Positions 10,724 to 22,418 of a stretch of 64,000 nt of DNA are shown piece after piece (the stretch's first letter is position 1; each line of letters begins with the position of its first letter). Source of the DNA: Macrothele yani (lineage: Eukaryota > Arthropoda > Arachnida > Araneae > Macrothelidae). Position numbers and translations under genes: made by a program. The DNA lies in contig CM077024.1 of NCBI GenBank assembly GCA_039090855.1, positions 63,635,594-63,699,593 on the forward strand, read 5' to 3'. The notes below the pieces were generated by a model. It saw only the letters and a list, made by a program, of their open reading frames with translations, was not told where the DNA came from and made no database searches.

Positions 10724-12264
10724 CACTGCCGGACAATTGCTAAGGACGGATGACAATAGCAACGATAGCAACCATAAAATGGAAGGCAGGAAAATGTGGA
10801 AATTAGCATAAGTGCGGGATACAGCAAGACGTGTTGTGCGTATGCAAATTTTGGATTGCCGAACTTGTTCGTGACGTCATAGCGCTGATAAGAGATATAA
10901 AGGATTTGACACGTATTGACCGTTGTTGTTCAAACGCAAAGTTGAAAGGGAAAGAATCAATTGACGAACTTACAATTTTCAGTATGTCTTCCCGACATCA
11001 CCTAGATGATTTTACGCGTGGCCGTATTATTGGCAAGATTGAAGAAGGGCGAAAAATAACAGATGTTGCCAGGGAGTTCGACGTCAGCCACAGTGTTGTT
11101 TGAAGGCTTTGGAAATCATTTCAAACAAATGGAGAGTGTAGCAAACGTCACGGGGGAGGTCGTGTTCGCAGTACGACACCTGCAGAAGATCGGTACATAG
11201 TGCTATCAAAAAAAAAGACACCGGCGCAGCACAGCTAGTGAGGTAGCAAATCAGTTTATGGCTCCTACTGGCAAGCGGATCTCCCGAAAAACTGTCGCCA
11301 GACGTTTGCATGAAGGAGGACAATACGCCCGCCATCCTGTTGTGTGCATCCCATTGTCCAGACGTCACCGTACCGCCCGTTTGCAATGGTGCCATCAACA
11401 TCGCAATTGGACTGATAACGACTGGTCTGCTGTCCTCTTCTCAGATGAGAGTAGATACAGTATATCGTCTGATTGTCGACGACAACTGATCTGGCGTGAT
11501 AGTGGTACTGCATATTGTCCAGCAAACATACAGGAAAAAGACCGATATCCGACGTGTAGTGTCATGGTATGGGCTGGCATCATGATCAATGGCCGTACGT
11601 CCCTCTATGTGCTTCCAACTGGGACTATGACTGGCCAACGATACATTAATGATGTTCTGCTACCTCATGTTCGCATGTTCTGTGGTGCGGTCAGTGATAG
11701 ATTCATTATCATGGACGACAACGCAACATGTCATCGAACAGTCGCTGTCCAGGAGTGTCTTGAGAGCGACGATATTTAACGCCTCGTATGCCAGCACGTT
11801 CTCCAGATCTGAATCCCATTGAAGATGTGTGGGATGCTTTGGGGAGGAGTCTTGCTGGTCGCCAATGCCCTCCAATAAACAAGGACACACTCATCCATTC
11901 AGTGACAGAGGAATGGGATAAATTACCCCAACAGCTGCTTGATAATGTTGTGCAAAGCATGACACGACGTGTGGAATCTTGCATCGCCCTCCATGGTGGC
12001 CATATCCCGTATTGACATCTTACGCCGGAACGCCTGCGGACGGTAATTGCATTTTTTTCACGTTTACGTATTCTGCACAAAATGGCCTGTTTGTCCCTTG
12101 AACACGTTCCAAAGCCTTCTGGATTTCAGAGCACAATAAATTGTCTTTCTTGTAATGTCCTGGCATTCTTACATTATTTTATTTCACTTGGCATCCAACC
12201 ACACTTACTTTTTTATGCGCTATATAGCCGTTTATGATCCGTCCTTAGCAATTGTCCAGCAGTG
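10724..12264 (+). mobile_element. Tc1-like transposon, complete ends
   Basis: A 1541-bp element with about 28-bp inverted repeats (CACTGCCGGACAATTGCTAA at the left, CACTGCTGGACAATTGCTAA as the reverse complement of the right) flanked by TA on both sides, the Tc1/mariner target duplication. Removing it rejoins the satellite sequence. The transposase inside is broken, so the copy is a fossil that could move only with a helper. Confidence 0.95.
10982..12015 (+). pseudogene. Tc1-like DD34E transposase, broken
   Basis: Starts at MSSRHHLDDFTRGRIIGKIE, which opens the paired helix-turn-helix DNA-binding region. A stop at 11101 interrupts it (SVV-stop-RLWKSF). A frameshift falls in an A-run near 11210. 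The catalytic core follows: FSDESRYS with the first Asp, IMDDNATCHR with the second, and after another disruption at 11779 the motif ARSPDLNPIEDVWD with the catalytic Glu. The spacing from the second Asp to the Glu is 34 residues, the Tc1 signature. The C-terminus ends with SCIALHGGHIPY. The catalytic residues are retained, but there are at least three disabling changes. Confidence 0.92.
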
Positions 12265-12266
12265 TA

Positions 12267-12430
12267 TCAGGGGAAACAATTTACTTTTATGCCCCTAGTA
12301 GAAAGTCTATGAATTACTTAAATTTTTTTGAAAGTATATGAAAAACATGTCGCACTGAAAACTATCCAATAAAGGAGGATTTTTTCATATCAGATCATTA
12401 GTAGCAGCGCTGTTGACAAAAATAAGACAC
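12267..12430. repeat. Satellite-type repeat, right segment
   Basis: Third piece of the repeat split by the Tc1 element. It has TTATGCCCCTAGTAGAAAGTC near 12280 (a weakened CTCF-like core) and TTGACAAAAATAAGACAC near 12412, matching the monomer junction in the 53-54 kb array. Confidence 0.7.
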
Positions 12431-12474
12431 AGATCTACATACTTCCCACTCTTTTTCCACCAAAAAAAAAAAAA

Positions 12475-14280
12475 AAATCAAGGATTCTTCCACGACTTTT
12501 CAAGGACTCAAAATTTTCCATGACTATATTGTGCCAACTAAGAACTCTCATGAAACACCAAAATAAGTCGTAACAAAGTCAAAAAGTTCAATTAAAATTA
12601 GCTATACCTAAACATAGCGGCATACTTTGACGAGGCATTAGAGTTCCACAAGATTTCAGGTTTCCTTTCACTGACACAGTTTTTCTCTGGAAATACACCT
12701 ATTATTGTTCCACAAGATTTCAAGTTTCCTTATCATTGATACACTTTTTCCATGGAACTAAGTACCTATAACAATTTATCCCCAGTGAGGCCAAGGCTCA
12801 TTTTACTGATGCATGAATATGCAAACATATCAGTGAAATCAAAAATGGTCACATCATGCACAGCATTGCTCTCATTTAGTATCTGAAGTTTCAATATGCC
12901 AAAACGTTTTAAACAGTCCAGTATTACTTTTTTAATATCCTCAGCTAAAAATGGCAACAATGGAGAATCACTTTGGTAGTGAAGTCGGAAGGGTTGCAAA
13001 ATCTCGGTAATTGAAAGGGAAAAATTCAACTTCACTTTCATCAAGACATCTTTGCACAACTGCGAAACTACAAGGTATGATTTGCGCTTTGGAATATTTG
13101 AAGATTTCCCTTTGTCAGTAAGGGAAACATAATTTTGTACATTCTCCCACATTTCAATTGCTCTTTCAGCAGAAGTTTCCAGCCACAAATGGTTGCAAAA
13201 CCTTAGGGGCACTTTTCCAGGGTTTGTTGAATTCTAATAGTCTTCCCTTCTTGCAGGACAGTCTATAAAATCGATAAAGGCAGGTTGCCAAAAAAAAAAA
13301 AAAAAAAAAAAAAAAAACTGGCTACATTCCACGAAGAAGCTGTGCATCCATGTTTAAAACAATTGGTCAGTGCATGAATACCACAACTACATATGTTAAC
13401 CATTTGGCAACCCAACTCTTTTTAAATTTCTGATTGCAGAAGGCTAAAACTCTTTCAATTAACTGCTGGATCATCCATTGATAGGTTTAACAACTTGGAC
13501 AAATTCATTTTTTGTGCAACATCACACAGAGATGCCAATGTTAATTCGGCAATAGCGTGACCCATGAAAACAGAGGTATATTATATGCTAAGAACTAGGT
13601 TCTTTTCTGAACTCCAGAAACAAACACTAATGTCCACCTGCTTTGACTGTGTAACGTGGTTCAAACTCTCACTAAGTAATGTGTAGAAGTCTGGTTCATT
13701 AACACCCCTAAAACAGCTGTAAAAAAATGAGGTGCTATTCCAAAACAAATTTGATAAGCACACTTTGCACAACACATAGACCTCCACAGGACTTATTCCT
13801 TGCCACTAAGATCTACATCTTTATACTAGCTGAATGCTGTTTCATCACACATTTAGAATCAACAGCCATATGAAAAAGTAAGCATTATACCATGGAGAAA
13901 ACAGCCACACCTACGAAGCAGGGAACAATTAGCCAGTGACATACTTGAAAGTGCCATTCCTCCATGCACGTGATGGGCTGGACTGGGCTATCAGTAGATT
14001 GTATGCCTGGTTTGAAATACTTGTAGCACCTCACATCCCCTCATATTTGATTATTATACTTCAGAATCACAACCACATGAAAACTGGAAATAAGACACCC
14101 ATGTGCTCCTATTCCAAAAGAGTGTTCCATAATTTGGCACAGCCACCCGCAATAACTTCTTTTCAACTAACTGCGGCTATTCTGAAATTTGGTGAAAGGA
14201 AAAAAAAAAAAATACAAGTATTTTCAAGGACTGTTACAAAATTCAAGGACTTTTATTTAAGGGCACTCTAAAAGGGAAAT
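12475..14280 (-). mobile_element. hAT-type transposon remnant
   Basis: The ends show the ACTTTTCAAGGACT / AAATTCAAGGACTTTT type of subterminal sequence also seen at 43480-43560 and 59634-59800. Coding pieces are on the minus strand. Exact termini and a target duplication are not visible. Confidence 0.6.
12766..13787 (-). pseudogene. hAT transposase fragments
   Basis: The upstream piece (13787-13581) includes FYTLLSESLNHVTQSKQVDI and VCFW, resembling the FDESLN-type catalytic block of one hAT subgroup. The downstream piece (13212-12766) starts RFCNHLWLETSAERAIEMW and continues to ITEILQPFRLHYQSDSPLLP, a conserved central region of the same proteins. A long A-run (13290-13317) lies between them. 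Residue-level catalytic positions cannot be confirmed. Frameshifts and missing parts make it non-functional. Confidence 0.75.
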
Positions 14281-14838
14281 GAAATCTAAAGTTTTCAAAG
14301 ACCATGGGAACCATGATCTACGCGAGAAACCAAGCAATACTTTAAGAAAATATTCTAAAAAGGTTTACCGACGTGAATGGTATCGGTCCACCAGAGAAAA
14401 TATTGCTTTGGAAGGGGGGGGGGAATTGAAGTATGTTGCTTTTTATGACATCTAACTACAATGTCAAAAAGGTATGTGCATCCAAGGAGAAACCTTAACT
14501 AATCACAGACAAGTTAAGATTACAAACAGTTGTTGAAAATGCCAGTGAAGATTGCTGCACGAAATGCATCCAAAAATGGAAATATGACTAGGGGAAAACA
14601 ACATACAAATTTTTTAATCACCAAAAGTAATCAAACGTATAAAAAGTCAGCGATGTATCTGCAAATAAATTACGTAATAAAATAACTATTATTGCGAGTA
14701 AGGCTAAAATGAACTAACACTGGACAAGTGCTGGACCTGTTCGAAATTTCGAATCTCCAACGAGGTTTCTGATGAGAACTGGAATGTACAGCAAAACAGA
14801 GGAGGGGATCGGATTTCAACAATAGAGGTCTTAAATAC

Positions 14839-14860
14839 CTGATCACCTAAAGGTGATCAG
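14839..14860. repeat. Short palindrome CTGATCACCT/AGGTGATCAG
   Basis: Two perfect 10-bp arms separated by AA. Function unknown. Could be a protein-binding site or part of a decayed MITE. Confidence 0.6.
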
Positions 14861-15256
14861 ATATATTGAAGGATATAACAAAAGACGTGTTCAGAATACG
14901 AAGACAGCAAAGGATCGAATCTAATGACATAGTAACCGCGAACAGGACAAGGTGAACATAAGAATTCATAAGTCAAGAACGAATCTGGTAAATCTAATAC
15001 TATGTTCATATTTAATAAATAAAATTAAGGAACAATAACACACAATATTAACTGATTATCTGGTTGTATATTCCCTTTAAAAAGCAAATATACACGGACA
15101 GAAGAAAGAACGTATGCAAATACTTCAAAATTCAAACAATATCAAATCACTACCAAATTGTCAAATTTAGAATCCACTGCTCAACACTGAAACTGCAATA
15201 CTATAAATGGTATGTGTAAAATGTGCCACACAAAGGGCGGAATGAAATAAGTGTAT

Positions 15257-15307
15257 ACCCTCTTCTTCGTCACCCTTATAAGTAATAAGGGTGACGAAGA
15301 AGAGGGT
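15257..15307. repeat. Perfect 23-bp inverted repeat, 5-base loop
   Basis: Left arm 15257-15279 and right arm 15285-15307 are exact reverse complements (ACCCTCTTCTTCGTCACCCT onward) around the loop AAGTA. The flanks also pair weakly. Unlike the surrounding AT-rich DNA the arms are mixed in composition. A hairpin of this size could be a small MITE, a hairpin RNA or a recent inverted duplication. Confidence 0.85.
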
Positions 15308-16599
15308 TATAATGTTGCTGTATGAAGTAGTAGGCCTGCTTCAGTGTTAAAGAAGTTTCACGCTGCTGTTTCTGCATTGAATGTGCGAACACCATGCCTT
15401 GAAGCATACTAACTAGTGATTGATCAATATGATGACCACCACAGTACTGCATGATTTGGATGCTGACATAACCTATTTGCTATCATATGGGCACATTATA
15501 ATGTCAGTACTATGCAACACTGATGCTCATTATGGGACAGACAGGAACTAATATTCTTTTGAGTGTACAAGTTCTGTGTATGAAGTCTTGATAAGTGTGC
15601 AGATGCTGTACCCAGTAACTGTGTGGAAGCATTCACTATCCGAAATCATATGTCATCATGTATGACTTGGTTCATATAACAGGTGACTTTGGTCCATATT
15701 GTAAGTTCCACTGGCAGCCTGCCATTACATCAATCTCACCATTTAACCTACCACTGCACTAATAATTCAAACCATGTATCTAGTATGATATTGTAGCAGG
15801 ACTAATGGCTATCCATATTTTTTCAATGTTTTTCTTCCATTGTGATTAGCATAGACACGGCACCGTGTAGGCCACTAAATGCGCCCAATTCTTAGAGCTG
15901 CCAACCTTTTGATGTTTCTATTGGTAATCACCATCAGCAGCAATCAGAAGCACGAGAGTGATGTCATTGAAATTTTAAGTTATCAACTAAAATCCCATTT
16001 GCATCGTGATTCTATGCAGAAAAAGACTTTCTGTCATAAAAGGCTGAAAACAGATGAACTTGTTCACATACTTGCCAACTTTGGAAAATGTGCATCAGTA
16101 AAACTTTTGCACGAATGCCATTTACCACAAAACAAAACATAATTATATTAATAAATATGCAGTAAATATCTCTGCATATGCCACAATAACTAAACTAGTA
16201 TTATCTGTGTTTAAAATAATAATTTGAAAAACCATAAAGTAAAATCTTAATTTTGCTCAATGTTAGCCTCGCAAACCTGTAATGTTTCAATACCAAATTA
16301 AAATTTTCATTTGCTGATATCTTTGTTTCCCTTCCCATTTCTTTATTGTCATTTTTTCAATGCCCTTGGATGACGATTTTATCCATCATGAATGCACGAC
16401 AGCTTTCACTATTTTAGATAAAAGATGAATAGTGTAATTTTGAAAATATAAATGCTTTTGATCACCATGCATCAATATTTAAAAAAAATTCAGCTTCATC
16501 ACTTTTAGTTTAGGGGAGGGGAGGGGGGGGTATTATTTAAGAATACATGTTCTGATCATTGTTGGGGGTGAAAAAAAATTGCAGCTACGGGGGAAATCT

Positions 16600-16990
16600 T
16601 TGCTACGCCCGATTTCCGTTTTTGGACATTTTCAAGTTGAGAGACAAATTTTTATGAAATAAAATGATATTTGACAACAATACTAGGCAGAGGAAACATC
16701 ACGTGAAAAATAAAAATACGATTACGGGAGAAATCTTCACTGTGTCTAACTTCCGTTTTTGAAAGTTTTGAAAGACGAAACTTCCTCTTTCGAAAGTTTC
16801 AAGCAGAAAACATCCTCCAAAACTACTAATTACCCCAGAATTTCTTTTCAGTTATGTATCGATCTCGAGGATAACCAAAATTCTGACTGAAAAGGAGAAA
16901 TTCCTCTAAGCCGTAGCACTCTCATCATAAATGAGACCGGCCGATGACAAAAAAAAGCTGAACTTTTTAACTGGGTGGAAAATTGGGATG
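16600..16990. repeat. hAT non-coding module, copy near the left end
   Basis: Contains the sequence family TTTCCGTTTTTGGACATTTT, ATTACGGGAGAAATCTTCAC, GTATCGATCTCGAGGATAAC, also found at 20700-21010, 32860-33180 and 52830-53240. On the plus strand a short frame reads KKKLNFLTGWKI (about 16946-16982), with related readings near 32245 and 52385. Confidence 0.65.
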
Positions 16991-17465
16991 CGCGAAAGCG
17001 CGGTGTGAGCAAATTCAAATACAGCATATACAATATTTAAGATTGCACAAGCCATATGGAATTATTTTCTGTAAATTATGTAAGTAAATATTAAAGTGAA
17101 GCACATTATTATATTCACAATAGAAAAGTAGGGAATCAAGAACAAAATAAAATGAAATATTTTAAAAATCAGATTTAAAACATACATGTAAATCTTTACT
17201 AGCTAAATCCTGAGGTGAAAAGTATTTGTCTAGGAAAGTTTGTGTATTTAGTCAAGCAATTAGAAACTTGCAAGAATTAGAAACGTATCCACAGATTAGT
17301 TTTGGTCAAACATCATAGTACAAGAGATAAGTCAGTCTTGTTGGCTTAGTAGCACTCTAATGTACCAAATTTTTCAGAAATGAAATGTGTATGGAAATAA
17401 GTTAAATTCACAGATTCTTACTAAATGATAATTGGAATATGTACAAATTAAAAAAAGAAACATGA

Positions 17466-18959
17466 CTAGAAGTTATGGTTTTTAAATGGGTGTTTAATCA
17501 CTAGCTTGCACAACAATTCGAATTTCCTCTTCTGAGCAAGCCTGGCTTTCTTCTCAGCAAGCTGCATGGCCATATTTATTTTACGTTGACTCTGCAGCTG
17601 AACAGCATCCATTGCTATTTTTTTCTTTTTGCTGATAATTCCTTTTCTTTTCCTCTCCATTTCTTTGGTATAACTTGTTTTTGATGTCCAAAGATTTTGG
17701 CAGAGGTTGGCATCAACTGCTTCTTGCAAAAAAATTTCTTTACTGAAGAAATTAATTGCGGACTCACCCTGTGCTTTAAGTTTATACTACACAGTTTGTA
17801 TAGCTGAGTAGGTTTCAATGTTCATTCTTCCTGATTTTATATCTATGATTTCAGCCATCATGCTGAAAGAACTTTCAACCTGTGGACTATGAAAGCATGA
17901 TATCAAGGCTTTTACTATTTTAGATAACATAGTGTACTTGTAGAGGCTAAAAACCTTTGCCCACCATGCATCAATTTTTACAAAGTTTCCAACTTCATCA
18001 ACAGGAGATGGAAGTCGTGAATCAAACTGATACTGGTGAATTTCTAGAGCATAGCTTTCCATTTCCTCTGAATTCAATATATTTCAAAGGAACTGTGGAA
18101 GTTTTTCAGTCTTTTTAAAAGTTAGATTATGTCCACTTGTAGAAGGATCAATAGCTGATATGTACATTAAAAGATCACTACATAATGGTAGTGTCTTTTG
18201 CATGTATTTTGCACACTGAATATAAGCTTCAGCAGCCTGGCTTAAAAAAATTCCCCACAATGTCATTTGATTTGCTTTTCAAAATAATGTTCCTGATCCA
18301 ATAATCTTTCACAGGTTTGCCTTATCAAATCTTTCATAGGATTGCCTTTCAGTATCTCTTGTTTTAAGAAACAAGCTAAGAAATCCAAGAATAGTTGCTT
18401 CTGCTCATCAAAAACTTTATGAATTAATGGCTCCTTTGTTTGAAATAAGCATACATATTTTTTCAAAAGAGGTAGAGCTGCAACATAAAAATTTAATATA
18501 AGCAAGGTTTTTTTGAGCTTTCAAATAATTTTGCAACAATTCTAGATTTCCATTTTCTTCCATCTTCTGTTAGATTTTTTTCCGTAATTTCTTCCAAAGC
18601 TCCTGGAATTTTAACTTTTTCTTTCGAATCTTTACATATTTTATTTATTACATCCATGTATATTATATTGGTCTTTCATTAGGCTGCACAAATCCATAAT
18701 ACAGGAGCAAAAGGGCATCATTAATATGTAAACTGTTTAATGCCACATGACAGAATGACAACCACCTGCATTGCACCATGTTCTTAATTTCAGTGAATTT
18801 TAGCCCTATAATTTCACAAATTTCAGCAAGGGCTTCATGTTGATCTGCCGACCATTTAGTCATTGAAGAAGTCAATAAAGTATTTCTCAATGTAAGCTTA
18901 AAATGGCTTGCAAAAATTTTTACTTGCATTGTGAATATGGTGACATGAATCTCCATCAA
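17466..18959 (-). pseudogene. hAT transposase, broken, C-terminal half preserved
   Basis: Minus-strand pieces in order: 18959-18663 (KWSADQHEALAEICEIIGLK, then VQCRWLSFCHVALN, a conserved hAT block), 18505-18263, 18266-18084, 18077-17787 and 17729-17466. The 18077 piece ends with ALISCFHSPQVESSFSMMAE, the C-terminal dimerisation motif of hAT-related proteins, followed by SGRMNIETYSAIQTV. The last piece is a Lys/Arg-rich tail. Frame changes between pieces make it a pseudogene. The N-terminus with its zinc finger is not recognisable. Confidence 0.8.
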
Positions 18960-19039
18960 TGATAAGCAAGTGGGGAGATTTTCTCTGCCGAATTCTTGTT
19001 TTTAACCATGTTTTTGGGCCGCTCATGACACATTCTTTC

Positions 19040-20130
19040 CATTTAGCTTTCAAACAAGCAAAACAAATTCCTCCTCAGAAAGAAAGAAAGATAAAAAAAA
19101 AAACGGAAAGCTGCGCCACGAACTTTGTTTAGAGGGTTCGGGCCTACGTAATACTGGCCCGAAGCCGTGCGTTTTTCCCCACTTAGCTTTTAAACATGCA
19201 AAACACATTTTTTCCTTAGGAAAGAACGAAAGAAAGGAAGGAAAGAAACAGGGTTGCGTCACGAACTTTGTTCAGAGGCTTCGGGCCGACGTTATCCAGC
19301 CGGGCGCCATGCTTTCTTTCCACTAAATTTTTAAACAAGCAAAACACATTCCTCCTCCTTAAAAAAAAAACACGGAAGTGCGTTACGAACTTGGTTCAGA
19401 GGCATAGGGTCGACGCAATTCCGGGCCACAGCGAAAGAAGCACGTCAGAGCCAACGTAATTCCGGATCACGGCAAAAGAAGCACGCCAGGCCTACGTAAT
19501 TCCGGCGTGGCGCTGTGCTTCCTTTCCACTTAGCTTTCAAACAAGCAAAACAATTCCTACTCCTCAGAAAGAAAAAAAAACAACGGAAAGCTGCGTCACG
19601 AACTTTGTTTAGAAGCTTCGGGCCGACGTAATACTGGCCGGGCGTCGTGCTTTCTTTCCACTGAGTTTTCAAGCAAGCAAAACACATTCCACCTCCTTAG
19701 AAAAAAAAAGGAAAAAAAAAAAAAAGAGGTGCGTCACGAACTTGGTCCACAGCGAAAGAAGCACGTCCGAGCCAACATAATTCCGGATCACGGCAAAAGA
19801 AGCACGCCAGACTTAACTACGTAATTCCGGCGCGGCGCCGTGCTTCCTTTCCACTTGGCTTTCAAACAAGCAAAATAAATTCCTTCTCTTCGGGGGGGGA
19901 TTTAAGAAAAGAAAGCTGCGTCACGAACTTTATTCAGATGCTTCAGGCCAACGTAATCTCGTGCCACAGCGAAAGAAGCATGCCGGGCTTATGCAATCCT
20001 AGCGCCATGCTTTTTTTTTTTTTCACTTTCGAACAAGCAAAACAAATTCCGCCACCTCAGGAAAAAAAAAAAAAAAAAAAAAAAGATACAAAGGGCTGTG
20101 TTACGAACTTTGTTCAGAGGCTTTTACATC
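19040..20130. repeat. Tandem array, seven diverged units of about 130-210 bp
   Basis: The anchor CAAACAAGCAAAACAAATTC or a close variant occurs at about 19051, 19190, 19330, 19538, 19670, 19863 and 20031. Each unit continues with an A/G-rich run and then a block like GCGTCACGAACTTTGTTCAG and CTTCGGGCCGACGTAAT. Spacer blocks such as CACAGCGAAAGAAGCACG repeat as well. The array lies inside the hAT element, on the 5' side of its transposase. Confidence 0.9.
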
Positions 20131-20289
20131 GATTATTTACAAAACCATTAAAACTTTCTTTATAACAGCGAAAATCTGAATAACCATAATTTTTTGTTAG
20201 TCACCCGTAATCCCGGGGAAATCCGTAATAATTACGGAGATTCTGTAATTGCCAATTCAGTAATCTCTGTGCGTCCTTCGTAGAAAGAG

Positions 20290-20660
20290 GTTTCACGAGA
20301 GCTTCGATTCTTGAACGATCTCAGAAAAGCGGGAACGCATTCGGATACATCGCAAATTACAAGAGAGAGAGTTCCTGGCGATGACGTCACGGATAGAATG
20401 CAGAGTGGCGATTTCCCGCGAGACACGGGATGGCTGTCTTCTCGTGGGCTGCGGCAGTTTCCCTAAAGCACGAGGTGGGCGGAGCTTCACCCTTCGCGCT
20501 GCGATGCTCAAGTGACTGACATCCCATCCATTGTTGACAGCAGTAAACGAATTGAGCTCCTGACTCCACCGTCCAACATTTCTTCTTGCCCCCCAGCGCC
20601 TGCTCCATAAAACAACGCTTTCAGCTAGAAAGCGCTTAGTTCTTTTACACCACAAAAAAG
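20290..20660 (-). promoter_or_regulatory. GC-rich 5' region of the hAT element, with CRE-like site
   Basis: This stretch is markedly GC-richer than its surroundings and contains GATGACGTCACGG at about 20379-20391, a consensus CRE (TGACGTCA). It lies upstream of the transposase on the minus strand, and a similar GATGACGTCAC-type site recurs near 21175 and 55024. A promoter or 5' UTR role is inferred from position and composition only. Confidence 0.4.
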
Positions 20661-21010
20661 CAGAATCGCGGAATTCCGCTTTTCAAGGATTTTTCTATAG
20701 AACGACAACCCCCCTAAAAATTTTCTCTTCATTTTTGCAATGACCTCGAGGATGACCAAAATGATGCCGAAAAAAGCGGAATTCCGCGAATTCGCGGAAT
20801 GATCTCATGTATGTCTCATGCTTAAAGATAACAGCGAAATTCTTTCGCCGTCGAATTTCAGTGTTTTTGGAAATTTGTCCTCCATTTTCATACTGAAATA
20901 CAAATATTTATGGAATAAAATTATACATAACAACAGTACTGGACAAAGGCAACATCACAGGAAAAAGAAATTACAATTACGGAAAAAATCCTTATTTTGT
21001 TTACTTCCGT
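20640..21010. repeat. hAT non-coding module, copy near the right end
   Basis: Matches the module at 16600-16920 and derivatives at 32860-33180 and 52830-53240. It has the nested palindrome GCGGAATTCCGCGAATTCGC (20769-20788), with a related GCGGAATTCCGC at about 20669, and the block CTGAAATACAAATATTTATG. Confidence 0.7.
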
Positions 21011-21184
21011 CTTTGAAAGATGAAATACCGCTCCGATGCGTATTTTTACGAACTGGTAAAATTTCGATGCGTAAACACACACTTTGATGCGAACTAGACG
21101 CATAATTACGCATTTTGGAGAACTCTGGTCGGCACGTCACCTGAGCACTCCCGTGGAGAGAGAGCTACCGCACGACGTCACGAA

Positions 21185-21213
21185 GCGGAGCCATCGTTAT
21201 ACTTGATGGCTCC
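21185..21213. repeat. Short hairpin CGGAGCCATC/GATGGCTCCG
   Basis: Ten-base arms with a 9-base loop, inside the right end of the hAT element beside a GACGTCAC motif. Confidence 0.55.
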
Positions 21214-21428
21214 GCACGAAGCCGGCAAGTCAAAGATGACATCGTGTAACACAGTGCTCGTAAGGTTCGGTAGAAAATCTAAGTGGATGGTTGCAGAGGA
21301 TTGAAATATTTCGATTGAGCAATCGAAATATTAAAAAATCTGTAAAAAATGATTTCTATCCGTAAATCGGTAAAATTAAGCAGAAATCCGTAAATTTTAT
21401 GGATAATCCATAAAAGTTGGCAAGTATG

Positions 21429-22217
21429 TGTTCATGCAAATAATTTTTTTTCATACACTAATAAACAACAAAAAATTTAAAAACTACAATTTGGTTATGC
21501 TTCTGCAAAGCCCTATGCCAAAAATAAGTGGTCATTCCACCATTTGTCACTTCCCACCATAAATTTATATCAAGCAATAATTGAATTTATCTCGTTTTCC
21601 AAATATTTGCATTCAGTAAAATGAACAAATAATAGAAGTAAGAATTACCAATTAATGATATCAAATAAAATACTGTACTACATGCTAAAAACTGAACTTT
21701 TCTGATTTCAATTTGTTGATTTGATAATGCAAAGTTCCCGAGTTTATCTTTTTGACATTGGTTGAATTTTTTTATTGGGGGGGGGGGGGGGGTGTAGGCA
21801 TTCCCAGCATTAGTAATTCTGTAGCCAATAAAAAAACTGTTTTATCTTTCACTGAAACTCATTTCCAATATCCAGATGCTGTAATGCTTCTGTAAAGCCA
21901 CATAATAATGCTTCCCTTCTTGGGTTCAACATTGGCTGTTGCACGAGTAGTTGTGCCCTGGTTACCTGTTCAAAGTGAATCCTACTTAGAATGAGATGGA
22001 ATCATTGACAGATTTCCTAAAAATTAGTGCATCCCACAAAAGATTACTGCTTTTGGGATTTAACTTTTGAGCCAGCAATTTCAGTGAAACAAGAACTGCA
22101 ACATTCAGAAAAATATTTTTATCTCACCTTTGTTAATTGTTGGATGCGCATTTCAGCAGCTGGAAAAAAAAACCAAACAATTTGCCACCAAAAATGCACT
22201 ATTTGCTCAACCTTGGA
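21429..22217. other. AT-rich stretch, no feature
   Basis: Contains a G-run at about 21778-21792 and no recognisable gene or repeat. Confidence 0.4.
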
Positions 22218-22418
22218 GGTTTAACGACCACCGTGAGCAACTCAATGGGCTATAAGCAGTCGCCCGTCCCTAATTTAGGGTCACTGGTTCCAGGGAAGGG
22301 AGAGAACCAGTGCCGTAAGACATACACGACATCCATGCCTCAGCGGGATTCGAACCCTGACCCCGTTCGGACGAATGATCAGAGGCCATTGCTTAGACCA
22401 CTGCGCCACCGGGCGGCG
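22218..22418 (-). repeat. tRNA-derived SINE, copy 2 (best preserved)
   Basis: On the minus strand the head reads TGGCGCAGTGGTCTAAGCAA, a good polymerase III A box. About 40 bases later comes GGGTTCGAATCC (plus strand near 22347-22358), a near-perfect B box. The body shares GAGCAACTCAATGGGCTATA and the CCAGTGCCGTAAGACA block with the other copies. This is the best guide to the family consensus. Confidence 0.88.

Larger units (their letters stand above)
14281..16066. other. Non-coding stretch with two palindromes
   Basis: No recognised gene. It contains a 22-bp inverted repeat at 14839-14860 and a perfect 23-bp hairpin at 15257-15307, listed separately. An open plus-strand frame at 15879-16142 runs through the end of the adjacent hAT element and has no recognisable family. 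Confidence 0.5.
16067..21428 (-). mobile_element. hAT-type element, about 5.4 kb, with inverted ends
   Basis: The left end CATACTTGCCAACTTT (from 16067) and right end AAAGTTGGCAAGTATG (to 21428) are exact inverted repeats, flanked on both sides by TGTTCA. Inside, on the minus strand, are a broken hAT transposase (17466-18959), a tandem array (19040-20130), a GC-rich 5' region (20290-20660) and repeated non-coding modules near both ends (16600-16920 and 20640-21010). The 6-bp flank is shorter than the usual 8-bp hAT duplication, so superfamily assignment rests on the protein. Confidence 0.75.

Noticed and set aside
19040..20130. CRISPR-like array
   Set aside because: Repeats are long, diverged and contiguous, without unique spacers of constant length, in a eukaryotic transposon.
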